A stretch of 64,000 bases of DNA from NCBI RefSeq assembly GCF_902459465.1, contig NC_047067.1, forward strand, positions 13,590,840 to 13,654,839, written 5' to 3'. The notes under the pieces are model-generated. The model saw only the letters and a list, made by a program, of their open reading frames with translations, searched no databases and was not told where the DNA came from. Source of the DNA: Asterias rubens. Lineage: Eukaryota > Echinodermata > Asteroidea > Forcipulatida > Asteriidae. Of the stretch, positions 27,001 to 34,001 are shown piece after piece. Made by a program: the position numbers and the translations under genes. Each line of letters opens with the position of its first letter. Positions within the stretch are counted from its first letter, which is position 1.

Positions 27001-30000
27001 CTGATTCTTAATATTTACTTGGATTGTACTTTTTTGGGGTAACTGATGTCTTTCATACTTTCTTTACATCCAGGTCATTGTCTCTTAGAGTCAAGACGGG
27101 CTTCTGCGCACCAGGGGAATACATCTTACATCAGGGAGACTCCTTAATATCTTTATATTTCCTTCTTAATGGCTCTATGGAGATATTGAGACAAGGCATG
27201 GTTGTAGCTATTTTAGGTAGGTATATTAGGTAAACTGGTGATGCCTTATTACCAGATTGTGTCATTAATACATTTATGAACGGATACAATCATGGACTGA
27301 ATTCAAAGAGTTCAATTTAGAAAGTTTAAATGTTACAGTGTGTCTTATCCTTCAGCGCTGACAACAATACAGTAGTGCACCAATCAGTACCGGTTATGAA
27401 ATACAAACATGGTCTTGAAACTTTACACTCTATGTACAATATTTGAAAGAGTGAATACAATTCAAACATGTCATTTACTTTTCATTGTTTTGTTTTCAGG
27501 TAAAGGGGATTTGTTTGGGTGTGATCTTTATGACACTGAGACCTGCATACAAAGCAGCGGGGATGTCCATGCCTTGACGTACTGTGATTTGATGCTAGTG
27601 TCAAGGTATACCTATTTTTTCATCTTGTATATTTTTCTGTACTGCTTTACAAAAAATTATTATTTTGTATCCCCTTATCAAATACTCATGATAAGTTTTC
27701 CTATGTTTATTTCAGGCATGAACTTCAAGAAGTGCTGCATAATTATCCAGAGTACATGTCAAAGTTCAAAGATGAGATTTCAAGGGATCTTACATTTAAT
27801 TTGAGAGAAGGTGCTGATCAAGATGTAAGTTTACTTGACACTGACAGGAGATTCTCAACTAATATCTAGTGTTTATTTTATGAACCACTAAAGGCACAAC
27901 AATTGCAAATGTTGTGTTACAAAACTGATAAACACAAGAGCCAGCGAGTGTGATAAACACAAGAGCCAGCGAGTGTGAGCAGCCATAGACAAACATAACA
28001 AACCAACGTGTACCTGAGAACGTAACGGACTTGAGACACTATGTGGACGAACGCACATATATGCACAGTGTGTGTATTTGTTCGGTACCCCATCGAGACC
28101 GAGGACAAAACTAACAGAGGGGGGAAAGGGTCTTCAAATGGAAACTCTTAACAGAGTGATCCTTAAGAAATTGTATGTACAAAGTCTTTGTGAATATGTT
28201 ACGTATGGACAAAAGAATTATAAAGAGAAGTCTCAACTTGCATATTTGAGGATGTGTGTTTTTACACCAATGTTGAAGAATTCCCTTTACTCTGTAAGTG
28301 CACAGAAGAAAGGAAATGTCAAAAGTGTACCAAACACAGAGCTGTGTGGGCAGCTAAAGACGGGTGCTCCTTAAGCATAAGAAGTTGTGTGTGCAAAGTC
28401 TATGTGAATATGTTACGTACATGGACAAAAGAATTACCAGTAGAAGTCTCAACTTGCATACTTAAGGATGTGTGTTTTTTCACCAATGTTGAAAAAAAAA
28501 AAATCTGAAAGTGCACAGAAGAAAGACATGTCCACAAAGTTTAGTAACAAAGCGCTGTGTTGGCAAAGAGGGTCAAACTTCACTCAAATGTGGAGGGATG
28601 AAACAAAATACATCTTGGTCCATCAATTATACTGTACTGTATTACCGTGCAGCATAACGAAGCCCTGATTTGAAAATTAACAAGTAATGTTACCTTACCT
28701 TCTTTAACTTGTCCCAACAGCCAGATCCTTTTGCTGCAGGTTTCGAGAGTAACCGGCCGTCTCGCCTGACATCCATCTCAGAGTTGCAAGACGAAGAGGA
28801 AGACGAGGCTGCAGCTGCGGAGAAAGCCAAAGACGTTGAGAATAGGAGTGTAGGGACAGAGACTATTGAGATGATGGCACTTGATAGGAGTAAACATATG
28901 CTGTTGGATGTCAGTAGCTCTGTTGGGAGTGGTGTACCACCCGACCTCAGCCCAAGGTACTTCATGACATCCATGTCTTAATTGAACATCTATAGTAAAA
29001 GCTTAGGCTATCAAACGAAATGTAGACTAACAAGCTACTAGTTACAGCCATTTTGAAGCTTTGAGAAATGTAATAGTGTAGACCTTTTTTCATTTCAAAG
29101 CCAACGTTTTTGCCAACGGAGGGTGAATAACTATTGGAAAACATAACTGCCACACAACTGTTTAAAAAATAGTGTTGAATGTGTTGAAAACAAAACAACT
29201 AATCATGGGATAACCTTTGTTTCATTGAAAGTTTGCAAAACAAACTTTGAATTTTGTCAGATTATCTGTTAAAGACACTGGACATTATTGGTAATTGTCA
29301 AAAACCAGTCTTTTACCTTGGTGTATCTCAACATAATTATGCATAAAACAACAAACCTGTGAAATTTTGAGCTAAATTGGTCGTCGAAGTTGCGAGATAA
29401 TAATGAAAGAAAAAACACCCTTGTCACACCAAGTTGTGTGCTATCAGATGCTTTATTTCGAGACCTCAAAATCTAATTCGGAGTTCTCGAAATCAAATTC
29501 GTTGAAAATTACTCCTTTCTCGAAAACTACGTGGGAGCCGTTTCTCACAATGTTGTATACTATCAACAGCTCTCCTTCACTCGTTACCAAGTAAGGTTTT
29601 CTGCTTATTTTTTTATATAATTATTTTGAGTAATTACCAATAGTGTCCACTGCTTTTAACACAATTGAATGTTTTCGGCAGTCCATGCTAACCAGCGTGG
29701 TTTGTTTTCAACAATAGAAAGGTCTATAGTAAAAGCTTTGGCTGTCGACTAAAGTAAATTATATAACACCCAAGCAGATCCTTGCCATTTGATTGGAGGA
29801 TTGTCCGTCACGTGATAGCAAATAAAAGTACCATTGCACGCTGAGTCACTCACCGTGCTTTTTCGTTCCATCCGAAAAGTACCATTGCACGCTGGCAGCG
29901 TGCAATGGTACTTTTCGGATGGAACGAAAAAGCTGAGTAAAAACATCACTGCGTGCGCGTGTCTTTGGTAACGCAGCAGGTGTTACTGCAAGAAGGCATA

Positions 30001-32705
30001 GTAAAATTACTAGCATTCGGCTTCTACAGTAGTCTTGGTGCAAGACGTCCCTGTTTTGTATTTCCACAAATTTCCGCCGCCCATAGAGGGCGCTATCACT
30101 CCACCAACCGCTATCACCCACGAACCGCTATCACAGGCCGCCCATAGAGGGCGCTATCACTCCACCAACCGCTATCACCCACGAACCGCTATCATATTTG
30201 TGGAAATACAAAACAGGGACGTCTTGCACCAAGACTACTTCTACAGTTGAAATTGTTTGTTTTGAAAGTTGTATCTTTCAATCAAAATTACAAAGTTCTA
30301 CTTGGATGTTATATAAAACAAATAATGAATGTTTTTCATTCGTACAATGGTGCGAATATGTTCATTCGTTGAAAGCTGGAATGTTCCATTCAACTCGGCT
30401 CCGCCTCGTTGAATAGAACATTCCATCTTTCAACTCATGAACATAATATTCGCACCATTGCACTCATAAACATTCATTATGTGTATACTAACAAATATCT
30501 AGTAACAGCCATTCCGATAAGTTGGACACTTTACAGTAAGGGTGACAACTTTACAGTTTATTGGCGGACACTAAAGATACGTACCACAAGTTTGAGAAAA
30601 ATACAGCTTAAGTTACCATTATAATGACTGATTGGCATCCTTATAGGGTAATTAACTTTAGCCATACATGTATTTATATTATTTATTGTATAGATGGTGC
30701 TTATTGGAAATCCCGAATCACGGGCCCTATCTGGAGGTGGGTCCCACAGGTTTGAGAAAAGTACAGCCTAACGTCTATGTAATAATAACTGTATTTTTAA
30801 AGCGTCAAACTGTCAAGATAAAAGAAATGAACCACTTTCACATATGTGTGTTTTTCACCACCTCTAGGATTGTAGATGGTGTTGAAGACAGCTCTAACCA
30901 ATACAAGGCAAACCGGTTCGACTTCCCCGGCCCTTGCCACCAACAAGCCTCCAGGCATCACAGTCTCACCTCGGCACCGAGACAAAGATTAATCAATCAT
31001 TACAACTCAGGAATGAGGCAGAGTTTCACATCACCTCAGTTAGCACGCGGTATCAATTGTAAGTATTTACTGTGGACATAAAAACCAACAAACTAATTTT
31101 CGAGACACTGCTCTACAGTTGCAAAGGTCGTGGGTTCGAATCTAGAATTCCACCCGAGTAATATGCCTGTATTTCTTCACAGAGCTCGAGAAAGTACTAT
31201 ATAATTATATATACAGTGCTAACACACATCGGTGTATATGGGTAAAGGCAAAATTAACATGCTGTATCCCCGAGGCAAATTTCCATTCATTAAATTCAGT
31301 TATTTTGTAGGCTATTTTGAAAGAGCCTTATGACGAGATAGTAAAAATAAATTATTAAATATTAAAGAATGTAGAAATCCACAACTTGTACCTCGTAATA
31401 TGGGCGCGGTCGTCCATTAGGAACAGAAAAGAGCCAAAGTAGGGGGACACATTGTCATGAAAGTATCATAAACATATTTTTATTTCACTCTAGCACGGGC
31501 AACTTTTTGTTTCTCCTTAAGACGAGTATTTTCAGAACCAACACTCTGTGGCTACCCGCAAGGCTTGAAACATTACTTATTTTTGCCACAGGTTCAATAA
31601 GTTATTCCCAGAATTTTACACTGTTATAAGAACGTGTTTTCTGTTCTTTCTTTTTAGTTTCCAGGTCTAGATCAGTGTCTTCGGAGTCAATATGCACGGA
31701 TGATCTTAAACATGAAATAGAATACACTAGAAATAGTGTAGAGAGGCTGGACAGACAGGTTAGGCAAAATGATGATTTCATTTCATTTATTAATTCTTGT
31801 TCTGGACTCTCAGAAAAGCGTAATTAATCACTATACTTGCCAAGAGGCTCGTGGAAAGAAGACAAAGAAAAACTCCTTTTGGTTTATAATATTGATAAAG
31901 AAATATGAAGTAACTACTGTTTTAGATGTAGGAAGTTTAAACCCAGAGAAATATTCAAAGGAAACACATCGCACTCAGGTAGGGACTCAAAAGCCATCCA
32001 CATAGTGCCCCGGCGTGACTCGAACCGGCGGGACTCGAACCGGCGGGACTCGAACCGGGGTCCCAGCAGAGGTGGAAGGCGATGAAAGATACAACTAAGC
32101 CAACTCGACTGCCAATGACATTTTATTCTATGTTAGAGATATATACCAGAGAAGCTTAGCCAAAAATAGAACACAGTTGACTTCATGTTTTTGATCTCTT
32201 CCTGCAGGTATCTAATCTTAGCAAGGATGTATCCAGCCTCAGTCAAGATCTCAAAGCGGTGGTGCGGCTCCTGCAAGTGATTTCACCTGCAAACACTGTC
32301 TCCCCAAACCCCAGCGGGGTCAATGGGCCAAACTCCAGCCCAACACTCAGCCACACAGGGCGGCTCTCACCTAGACTACCTGCCCCCAAAACGGCCCCAA
32401 AGGAGACCCGTTTTGAAGACATTGTCCATGTCCAACGTAGAGATGGCGTTCTTGAGACTAGTCTTGGTAGTGGGATACTTGAGACAAGCTTAAGCGGTGG
32501 CCTTCCAAGTACTATTCAATGTGAGGAGAAGCTCCCTTCTTGCTCTTCATCGTTACAGTCTCTAACAGGAGCGACATTAAAGCACGAAGGCCCAATGCGG
32601 GAAACGAACATTATCTTATTCCAGGACACGGAGCCAACGGATCAAGTTCAAGACACCAAACGAGACTTGTTCGACTTCGACTCCGAGGGAGGTACAGATT
32701 TGTGA
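8815..32705 (+). CDS. KCNH8-like: Elk-class (KCNH3/4/8-like) voltage-gated potassium channel, 5'-partial, 16 exons visible
   Basis: Pore-forming subunit of a plasma-membrane voltage-gated K+ channel of the ether-a-go-go superfamily, Elk subfamily. Exons: 8815-9048, 9719-9847, 14356-14540, 15357-15591, 16501-16661, 17425-17626, 18334-18531, 19078-19277, 21555-21661, 27074-27216, 27500-27605, 27716-27824, 28721-28956, 30868-31058, 31658-31758, 32208-32705. All junctions are GT-AG and the joined frame stays open for 1011 residues to TGA. Visible-residue order: PAS 1-122; acidic linker 123-134; S1 about 200-225; S2-S3 250-312; S4 with regularly spaced arginines 320-340; S5, turret and pore, filter SVGFGN 424-429; S6 and C-linker 440-530; cyclic-nucleotide-binding-homology domain (CNBHD) 545-660; FNL 661-663; conserved PPDLSPRIVDG 743-753; coiled coil about 820-870. 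The filter, the CNBHD and the PPDLSPRIVDG block place it in Elk rather than Eag or Erg. The missing start codon exon (about 25 residues in relatives) lies upstream. Confidence 0.95.
9719..9847 (+). CDS. KCNH8-like: Channel exon: PAS domain, second half
   Basis: Acceptor TTCCACAG ends at 9718 and donor CAG|GTAAGT lies at 9848. Encodes [20 protein letters not shown] and FLASHKDIT, the closing strands of the Elk PAS fold. Phase 1 at both ends. A 0.9-kb inverted-repeat element begins only 26 bp after the exon. Confidence 0.93.
9874..10756. mobile_element. Inverted-repeat DNA element in channel intron, 0.9 kb
   Basis: Left end AAACTCCCTGGTCAGAAATG and right end reading its reverse complement (TTCTGACCAGGGAGTTT) form terminal inverted repeats. 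Inside, a second inverted pair (the CCGCCGTGTTCAGTTTTCCG arm near 9952 and its complement near 10428) gives a fold-back layout. No transposase frame is visible, so it is non-autonomous. A family-E element (10505-10624) is nested in it. Confidence 0.7.
10505..10624. mobile_element. Short inverted-repeat element, family E
   Basis: Begins GGTGGATTTCACAAAGAGTT and ends with a near complement (GGACTTTGTAAAATCGACCC). Related copies: 63206-63371, and one split copy around 46657-47179. Nested inside the 9874-10756 element. Confidence 0.55.
11647..11867. mobile_element. Short inverted-repeat element, family D
   Basis: Left end CTGGGCCCAATTTCATAGAG; right end is its near complement CTCTATGAAATTGGCCCCAG. 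The subterminal TGCTTAAGCA motif repeats on both sides. About 220 bp with no coding potential. Relatives at 40935-41177, 49650-49888 and 60577-60850. Confidence 0.7.
13072..13324 (-). mobile_element. Family A element fragment
   Basis: Contains the GAGAAAGCGGTACTTTCTC segment and the terminal AATTACCAAAGGTATCCAGT followed by TTAA, which correspond to one end of family A. The opposite terminal repeat is missing, so it is a decayed, truncated copy. Confidence 0.5.
14356..14540 (+). CDS. KCNH8-like: Channel exon: acidic PAS-S1 linker
   Basis: Acceptor TTTTCAG at 14349-14355, donor AGC|GTGAGC at 14541. Opens with [12 protein letters not shown] (ten acidic residues in twelve), then [16 protein letters not shown], which matches the conserved [15 protein letters not shown] block of Elk channels. 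It ends in a basic KKKRRKLKL stretch. Starts phase 1, ends phase 0. Confidence 0.9.
14672..14996. mobile_element. TTAA-bounded palindromic element, family C
   Basis: TTAA followed by AGGAACACGTTGCCTTGG at the left and its complement ending in TTAA at the right. The whole 325 bp folds back on itself, with a near-perfect centre at about 14838-14900 (GGTCGGCCATTTATGGGAGT and complement). No coding potential. Relatives at 42096-42437 and 61092-61482, and an end fragment near 22880-22912. Confidence 0.75.
15357..15591 (+). CDS. KCNH8-like: Channel exon: S1 and start of S2
   Basis: Encodes [20 protein letters not shown], then S1 ([19 protein letters not shown]) and the start of S2 ([12 protein letters not shown]). 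The acceptor is placed at AG 15355-15356 because it alone keeps phase 0 with good spacing; AG 15376-15377 is an in-phase alternative that would shorten the exon by seven codons. Donor G|GTGAGT at 15592. Confidence 0.85.
15961..16115. mobile_element. Near-perfect palindromic element, about 150 bp
   Basis: Left arm starts TGGGTGCGTTCGTTTAGC and runs through GGTCGACCCC to CAGGAC. The right arm is its complement, ending GCTAAACGAACGCACCCA. The arms differ mainly in the T/A homopolymer length (9 T against 12 A) and a few substitutions. The loop of about 28 bp itself contains AACGTG and CACGTT. Lies between the S1 and S2-S3 channel exons. Confidence 0.7.
16501..16661 (+). CDS. KCNH8-like: Channel exon: end of S2, S2-S3 loop, S3
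   Basis: Strong acceptor TTTTTGACAG ends at 16500; donor ACG|GTAAGA at 16662. Encodes [15 protein letters not shown] and the S3 helix [19 protein letters not shown], with the acidic residues typical of EAG-family voltage sensors. The first codon (GAT, Asp) is split with the previous exon. Confidence 0.92.
17425..17626 (+). CDS. KCNH8-like: Channel exon: S4 voltage sensor and S5
   Basis: Acceptor CCGCCCAG at 17417-17424, donor G|GTAAGG at 17627. The S4 reads [20 protein letters not shown], almost the vertebrate Elk S4, with arginine every third residue. S5 ([20 protein letters not shown]) follows and the exon ends in the turret. Phase 0 in, phase 1 out. Confidence 0.94.
18334..18531 (+). CDS. 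KCNH8-like: Channel exon: turret, pore helix, selectivity filter, S6
   Basis: Acceptor CACCTAG ends at 18333; donor G|GTAGGT at 18532. The pore helix [12 protein letters not shown] leads into filter SVGFGN (18456-18473), as in Elk and Erg channels. The extracellular turret carries two N-glycosylation sequons, NNS and NES (visible residues 399 and 407). S6 begins at [12 protein letters not shown]. Confidence 0.95.
19078..19277 (+). CDS. KCNH8-like: Channel exon: end of S6 and C-linker
   Basis: Acceptor CTTTTCAG ends at 19077; donor GAG|GTAAGC at 19278. Encodes [20 protein letters not shown], the S6 gate and C-linker entry of EAG-family channels, then [12 protein letters not shown] and [10 protein letters not shown] of the C-linker. 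Phase 0 at the end. The following intron is where the minisatellite lies. Confidence 0.94.
19340..21210. repeat. 20-bp minisatellite in channel intron
   Basis: Tandem array of a 20-bp unit with consensus GAGCCATCATAGTGCCAGTT. It is dense and well aligned from about 19900 to 20860, with more diverged and irregular units on both flanks out to roughly 19340 and 21210. Higher-order periods are visible: a 10-unit (200-bp) block repeats (for instance the CCATCAAAGTGCCACTTGAG variant at 20001 and 20201), a 5-unit (100-bp) block around 20361/20461, and a 4-unit (80-bp) block around 20541/20621. No spacer structure, so not a CRISPR. Confidence 0.95.
21555..21661 (+). CDS. KCNH8-like: Channel exon: C-linker to CNBHD
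   Basis: Acceptor TTTTTTCTTAG ends at 21554; donor CAG|GTGAGT at 21662. Encodes [20 protein letters not shown] and GCLR. It follows a 2.3-kb intron that is largely minisatellite, and the 5.2-kb TTAA element begins 145 bp downstream of its donor. Confidence 0.92.
22430..22912 (+). repeat. Internal direct copy of the 5.2-kb element's end module
   Basis: TACTTTGTGGATGGTAGGGA, then ACGTTGCCATGGTAACAGCT and TTTTTAGAACTTGCAAAATC, parallel to 21875-22230. It terminates at a family-C end (GGCAACGTGTTCCTTTAA), suggesting a junction of two elements. Confidence 0.6.
23790..24390 (-). repeat. Internal inverted copy of the end module
   Basis: Contains TTGCAAGTTCGAAAAACATA, a CAATGGCAACGTGTTATATT stretch and CTACCATCCACAAAGTATAA, each the complement of the direct copies at 21870-22870. 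More diverged than the outer pair. Confidence 0.6.
25088..25165 (-). repeat. tRNA-derived SINE-like fragment
   Basis: GGTGGGATTCGAACCCGGGA is the complement of a tRNA T-arm/B box; farther on is a D-arm-like complement. The acceptor arms do not pair, so I do not call a tRNA gene. Similar fragments at 9336-9410, 15779-15850, 25508-25580, 40748-40820, 44755-44800, 48780-48845, 52776-52805 and 59784-59855. Confidence 0.45.
27074..27216 (+). CDS. KCNH8-like: Channel exon: cyclic-nucleotide-binding-homology domain, part 1
   Basis: Acceptor ACATCCAG ends at 27073; donor G|GTAGGT at 27217. Encodes [20 protein letters not shown] and [16 protein letters not shown], the beta-roll of the CNBHD. The preceding intron is 5.4 kb and is almost filled by the 21806-27011 element, which ends 62 bp before this exon. 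Confidence 0.93.
27500..27605 (+). CDS. KCNH8-like: Channel exon: CNBHD, part 2
   Basis: Acceptor TGTTTTCAG ends at 27499; donor AG|GTATAC at 27606. Encodes [20 protein letters not shown] and [12 protein letters not shown]. The GDLFG turn replaces the phosphate-binding cassette seen in true cyclic-nucleotide sites, as expected for the non-binding KCNH fold. Confidence 0.92.
27716..27824 (+). CDS. KCNH8-like: Channel exon: CNBHD C-helix and intrinsic-ligand strand
   Basis: Acceptor TTATTTCAG ends at 27715; donor GAT|GTAAGT at 27825. Encodes [20 protein letters not shown] and then [13 protein letters not shown] (27795-27803) sits where KCNH channels place the tripeptide that fills the cyclic-nucleotide pocket. 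Ends in phase 0. Confidence 0.93.
27927..27980. repeat. 27-bp tandem duplication
   Basis: TGATAAACACAAGAGCCAGC and following bases occur twice back to back with no visible difference, suggesting a recent duplication. Confidence 0.8.
28163..28590. repeat. Tandem duplication of about 215 bp in channel intron
   Basis: GTGAATATGTTACGTA, AGTCTCAACTTGCATA and AAGTGCACAGAAGAAAG each recur after about 215 bp, with substitutions and a poly-A expansion. Open frames across it are Cys-rich but conserved in neither copy, so I regard it as non-coding. Confidence 0.7.
28721..28956 (+). CDS. KCNH8-like: Channel exon: acidic C-terminal tail segment
   Basis: Acceptor GTCCCAACAG ends at 28720; donor AG|GTACTT at 28957. 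Low-complexity acidic sequence ([18 protein letters not shown]) and a closing VPPDLSPR. That closing motif joins the next exon to give PPDLSPRIVDG, a block shared with vertebrate Elk channels, which supports the junction. Confidence 0.9.
29269..29659 (+). mobile_element. TTAA-bounded element, family A
   Basis: TTAAAGACACTGGACATTAT at the left and AATAGTGTCCACTGCTTTTAA at the right are inverted ends. Body about 390 bp containing AACAAACCTGTGAAATTTTG, a CTCAAAATCTAATTCGGAG segment and GTTTCTCACAATGTTGTATA. No protein of its own; short frames inside recur in every copy and are shadows. Confidence 0.8.
29857..29933. repeat. 77-bp perfect palindrome
   Basis: Two 38-bp arms, exact complements, around a single G at 29895. 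The left arm begins GCTTTTTCGTTCCATCCGAA. A third copy of AAAAGTACCATTGCACGCTG sits just upstream at 29825-29844 in the left-arm orientation. Confidence 0.9.
30022..30245. mobile_element. Inverted repeats enclosing a 62-bp tandem duplication
   Basis: Arms CTTGGTGCAAGACGTCCCTG and complement flank two direct copies of a unit starting GCCCATAGAGGGCGCTATCA (about 30078-30193), itself containing repeated CCGCTATCAC. Looks like a hairpin element whose loop was duplicated. Confidence 0.7.
30323..30482. mobile_element. Fold-back element, about 160 bp
   Basis: ATAATGAATG and CAATGGTGCGAATATGTTCA at the left pair with their complements at the right; the centre is GGCTCCGCCTC. Imperfect arms of about 75 bp. 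Confidence 0.7.
30868..31058 (+). CDS. KCNH8-like: Channel exon: IVDG block and Ser/Arg/Gln-rich tail
   Basis: Acceptor ACCTCTAG ends at 30867; donor T|GTAAGT at 31059. Starts by completing Arg, then [11 protein letters not shown]. The rest ([20 protein letters not shown]) is low-complexity and probably disordered. Starts phase 2, ends phase 1. Confidence 0.88.
31658..31758 (+). CDS. KCNH8-like: Channel exon: start of C-terminal coiled coil
   Basis: Acceptor TTCTTTTTAG ends at 31657; donor CAG|GTTAGG at 31759. Encodes [18 protein letters not shown], the first heptads of a short coiled coil matching the Elk tail helix. A nearer AG (in TTTCCAG) would introduce a stop and is excluded. Confidence 0.85.
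32017..32058 (-). repeat. Triple tandem B-box-like 15-mer
   Basis: GACTCGAACCGGCGG occurs three times in a row (the last copy ends GGGG), inside a tRNA-derived fragment that continues to about 32115. The unit is the complement of a T-arm/B box core, so this fragment carries three adjacent B-box-like sites. Confidence 0.75.
32208..32705 (+). CDS. KCNH8-like: Channel exon: last coding exon with stop
   Basis: Acceptor TTCCTGCAG ends at 32207. Begins [20 protein letters not shown], continuing the coiled coil, then a Pro/Ser-rich disordered tail. The stop TGA is at 32703-32705. The final residues GGTDL fit a class I PDZ ligand (T-x-L). Length from coiled coil to stop is shorter than I expect for vertebrate KCNH8. 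Confidence 0.9.
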   Translation, partial: VSNLSKDVSSLSQDLKAVVRLLQVISPANTVSPNPSGVNGPNSSPTLSHTGRLSPRLPAPKTAPKETRFEDIVHVQRRDGVLETSLGSGILETSLSGGLPSTIQCEEKLPSCSSSLQSLTGATLKHEGPMRETNIILFQDTEPTDQVQDTKRDLFDFDSEGGTDL

Positions 32706-32845
32706 CGAAGGAAGGAGACTGTGATATAACTTCCAAAGTGTATAATCTTTTTAAAGAATTCGGGTTTAAAACCCAGAGCACTACCAAAATATCCAAAGCA
32801 TTTATACTTGCCTTTGAAATACTAAAAATCGAAATTGTGAGGTTG

Positions 32846-32851
32846 AATAAA
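32846..32851 (+). terminator. Possible poly-A signal of the channel gene
   Basis: AATAAA 141 bp after the stop codon. Other AATAAA-like sites occur farther on (for example near 37001), so the true 3' end could be much more distal. Confidence 0.4.
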
Positions 32852-33825
32852 TATTCATAGTATACCCAAACGGATGGTGATGTGACACGCACTGCAACAA
32901 CAAATAGCAAGCACTTTAGTTTAGGAATTGTATACCCCATTTTCACACTACAGTTGTGTCTTACTTATTTGAATCCGTGTACTTTCATTGGCCCCTTAAA
33001 TTATTCACGCGTCCACGCTTCAGAAACATTTAGACTGCTTTTATACGCCCTTTCATGCTTCTTGCCCGCCCCGTCCCCTCTTCCCCCCTGTTCGCCCCTT
33101 TCCTGAACTGTCGAGTTCCCTCTCCACTATGTTACCCACCCTTGCGTATACAGTGAGATTGAAAAATATGAGATATTGAAAAACATGAACGCTAGAAACA
33201 TAAATCAAATGGATCATAGACATTTGGTAATTAAAAAAATTTAAAAAGTTACTTCCGTAATTGATTATTCCCATCGTTTTGATTGATTGTTATAATCAAT
33301 ATTAAAACAATATTGATATTTCCACGCCTTCCTCTACACAATGACATCTTTCAAAATGTCATTGTTCTGTACAGCCCTCTTGAAACTTCAGATCGTCTTC
33401 AGAGCATTTCTTCAAATTGTTGGTGTGTTCTTTTCACATTCACTGTTTATTGAGTGCTATCATTTCTTGTTTGACAACAATCTTGTTGACACATGCTGGT
33501 CGTGTTCGACGTAAAGATACTGGACTTCAACTAACCAAAATGTTTTTTTTTAAACCCCATACAATCTCCTTCAGGACGTTTTTTCCCAATGTTTTTCACA
33601 TTCTAATCACTAAGGTGTTGGGGTGTTTGATTATTTATGATGTGTTATTTATTTTTGTAAAAAAAATATTATTTCTTTTCAAGGCTTGACTACAATATTC
33701 TACTTTAATTGGCTTCGCCAAGGGATAACCCTTACTTCGTATAACTTTTTAAATTCCTACTGAATTTCAAACTAAAAGAAATTTGTATAGCTCCATCCCT
33801 GCAACCACCATTGTGTTACTTTTAA

Positions 33826-34001
33826 GAATATGGCCCTTTTCGACTCCTCGGCTTCGGCTACAGATTCGGCCGATGCAGGCCCGCGGTTGATTTGACAATA
33901 TTGCGCGTGTTGTGTGTGGGCGCTCACATGGCTTCAAACGAGAGGCAAGAGTCTGAAGCCGAATCCAAAGCCGAAGCCACGATTTCGAAAAGGGCCCCTG
34001 T
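33826..34001. mobile_element. Fold-back element with CTCGGCTTCGGCT arms
   Basis: Left CCTTTTCGACTCCTCGGCTT, right AAAGCCGAAGCCACGATTTC and AAAAGGGCCC. The same type of end occurs near 2262-2546 and 4926-5070, so it is a dispersed family. Confidence 0.55.

Larger units (their letters stand above)
21806..27011. mobile_element. 5.2-kb TTAA-bounded inverted-repeat element in channel intron
   Basis: TTAA at 21806-21809 followed by GAGTCAGTTCAGGTAAA; at the right, the complement TTTACCTGAACTGATTC followed by TTAA at 27008-27011. The inverted similarity continues inward for about 400 bp (21810-22240 against 26590-27005), including a TACTTTGTGGGTGGAAGGGC block and its complement near 26925-26950. 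Inside are a second direct copy of this module (about 22430-22870) and another inverted copy (about 23790-24390). No transposase frame is visible, so it is non-autonomous or a compound of several insertions. The TTAA flanks recall piggyBac- or Kolobok-type target duplications; class is inference. Confidence 0.65.

Noticed and set aside
28254..28508. Cys-rich secreted peptide gene
   Set aside because: The frame runs across two copies of a tandem duplication, lacks a signal peptide, and the cysteines are not preserved between copies.
29403..29594. Conserved small protein repeated at 29403, 51009, 57554 and 63512
   Set aside because: The similar peptides arise because each lies in a family-A element; frames are interrupted differently in each copy and start codons are not conserved.
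31664..31665. Alternative acceptor (TTTCCAG) for exon 31658-31758
   Set aside because: It would create an in-frame TAG immediately.
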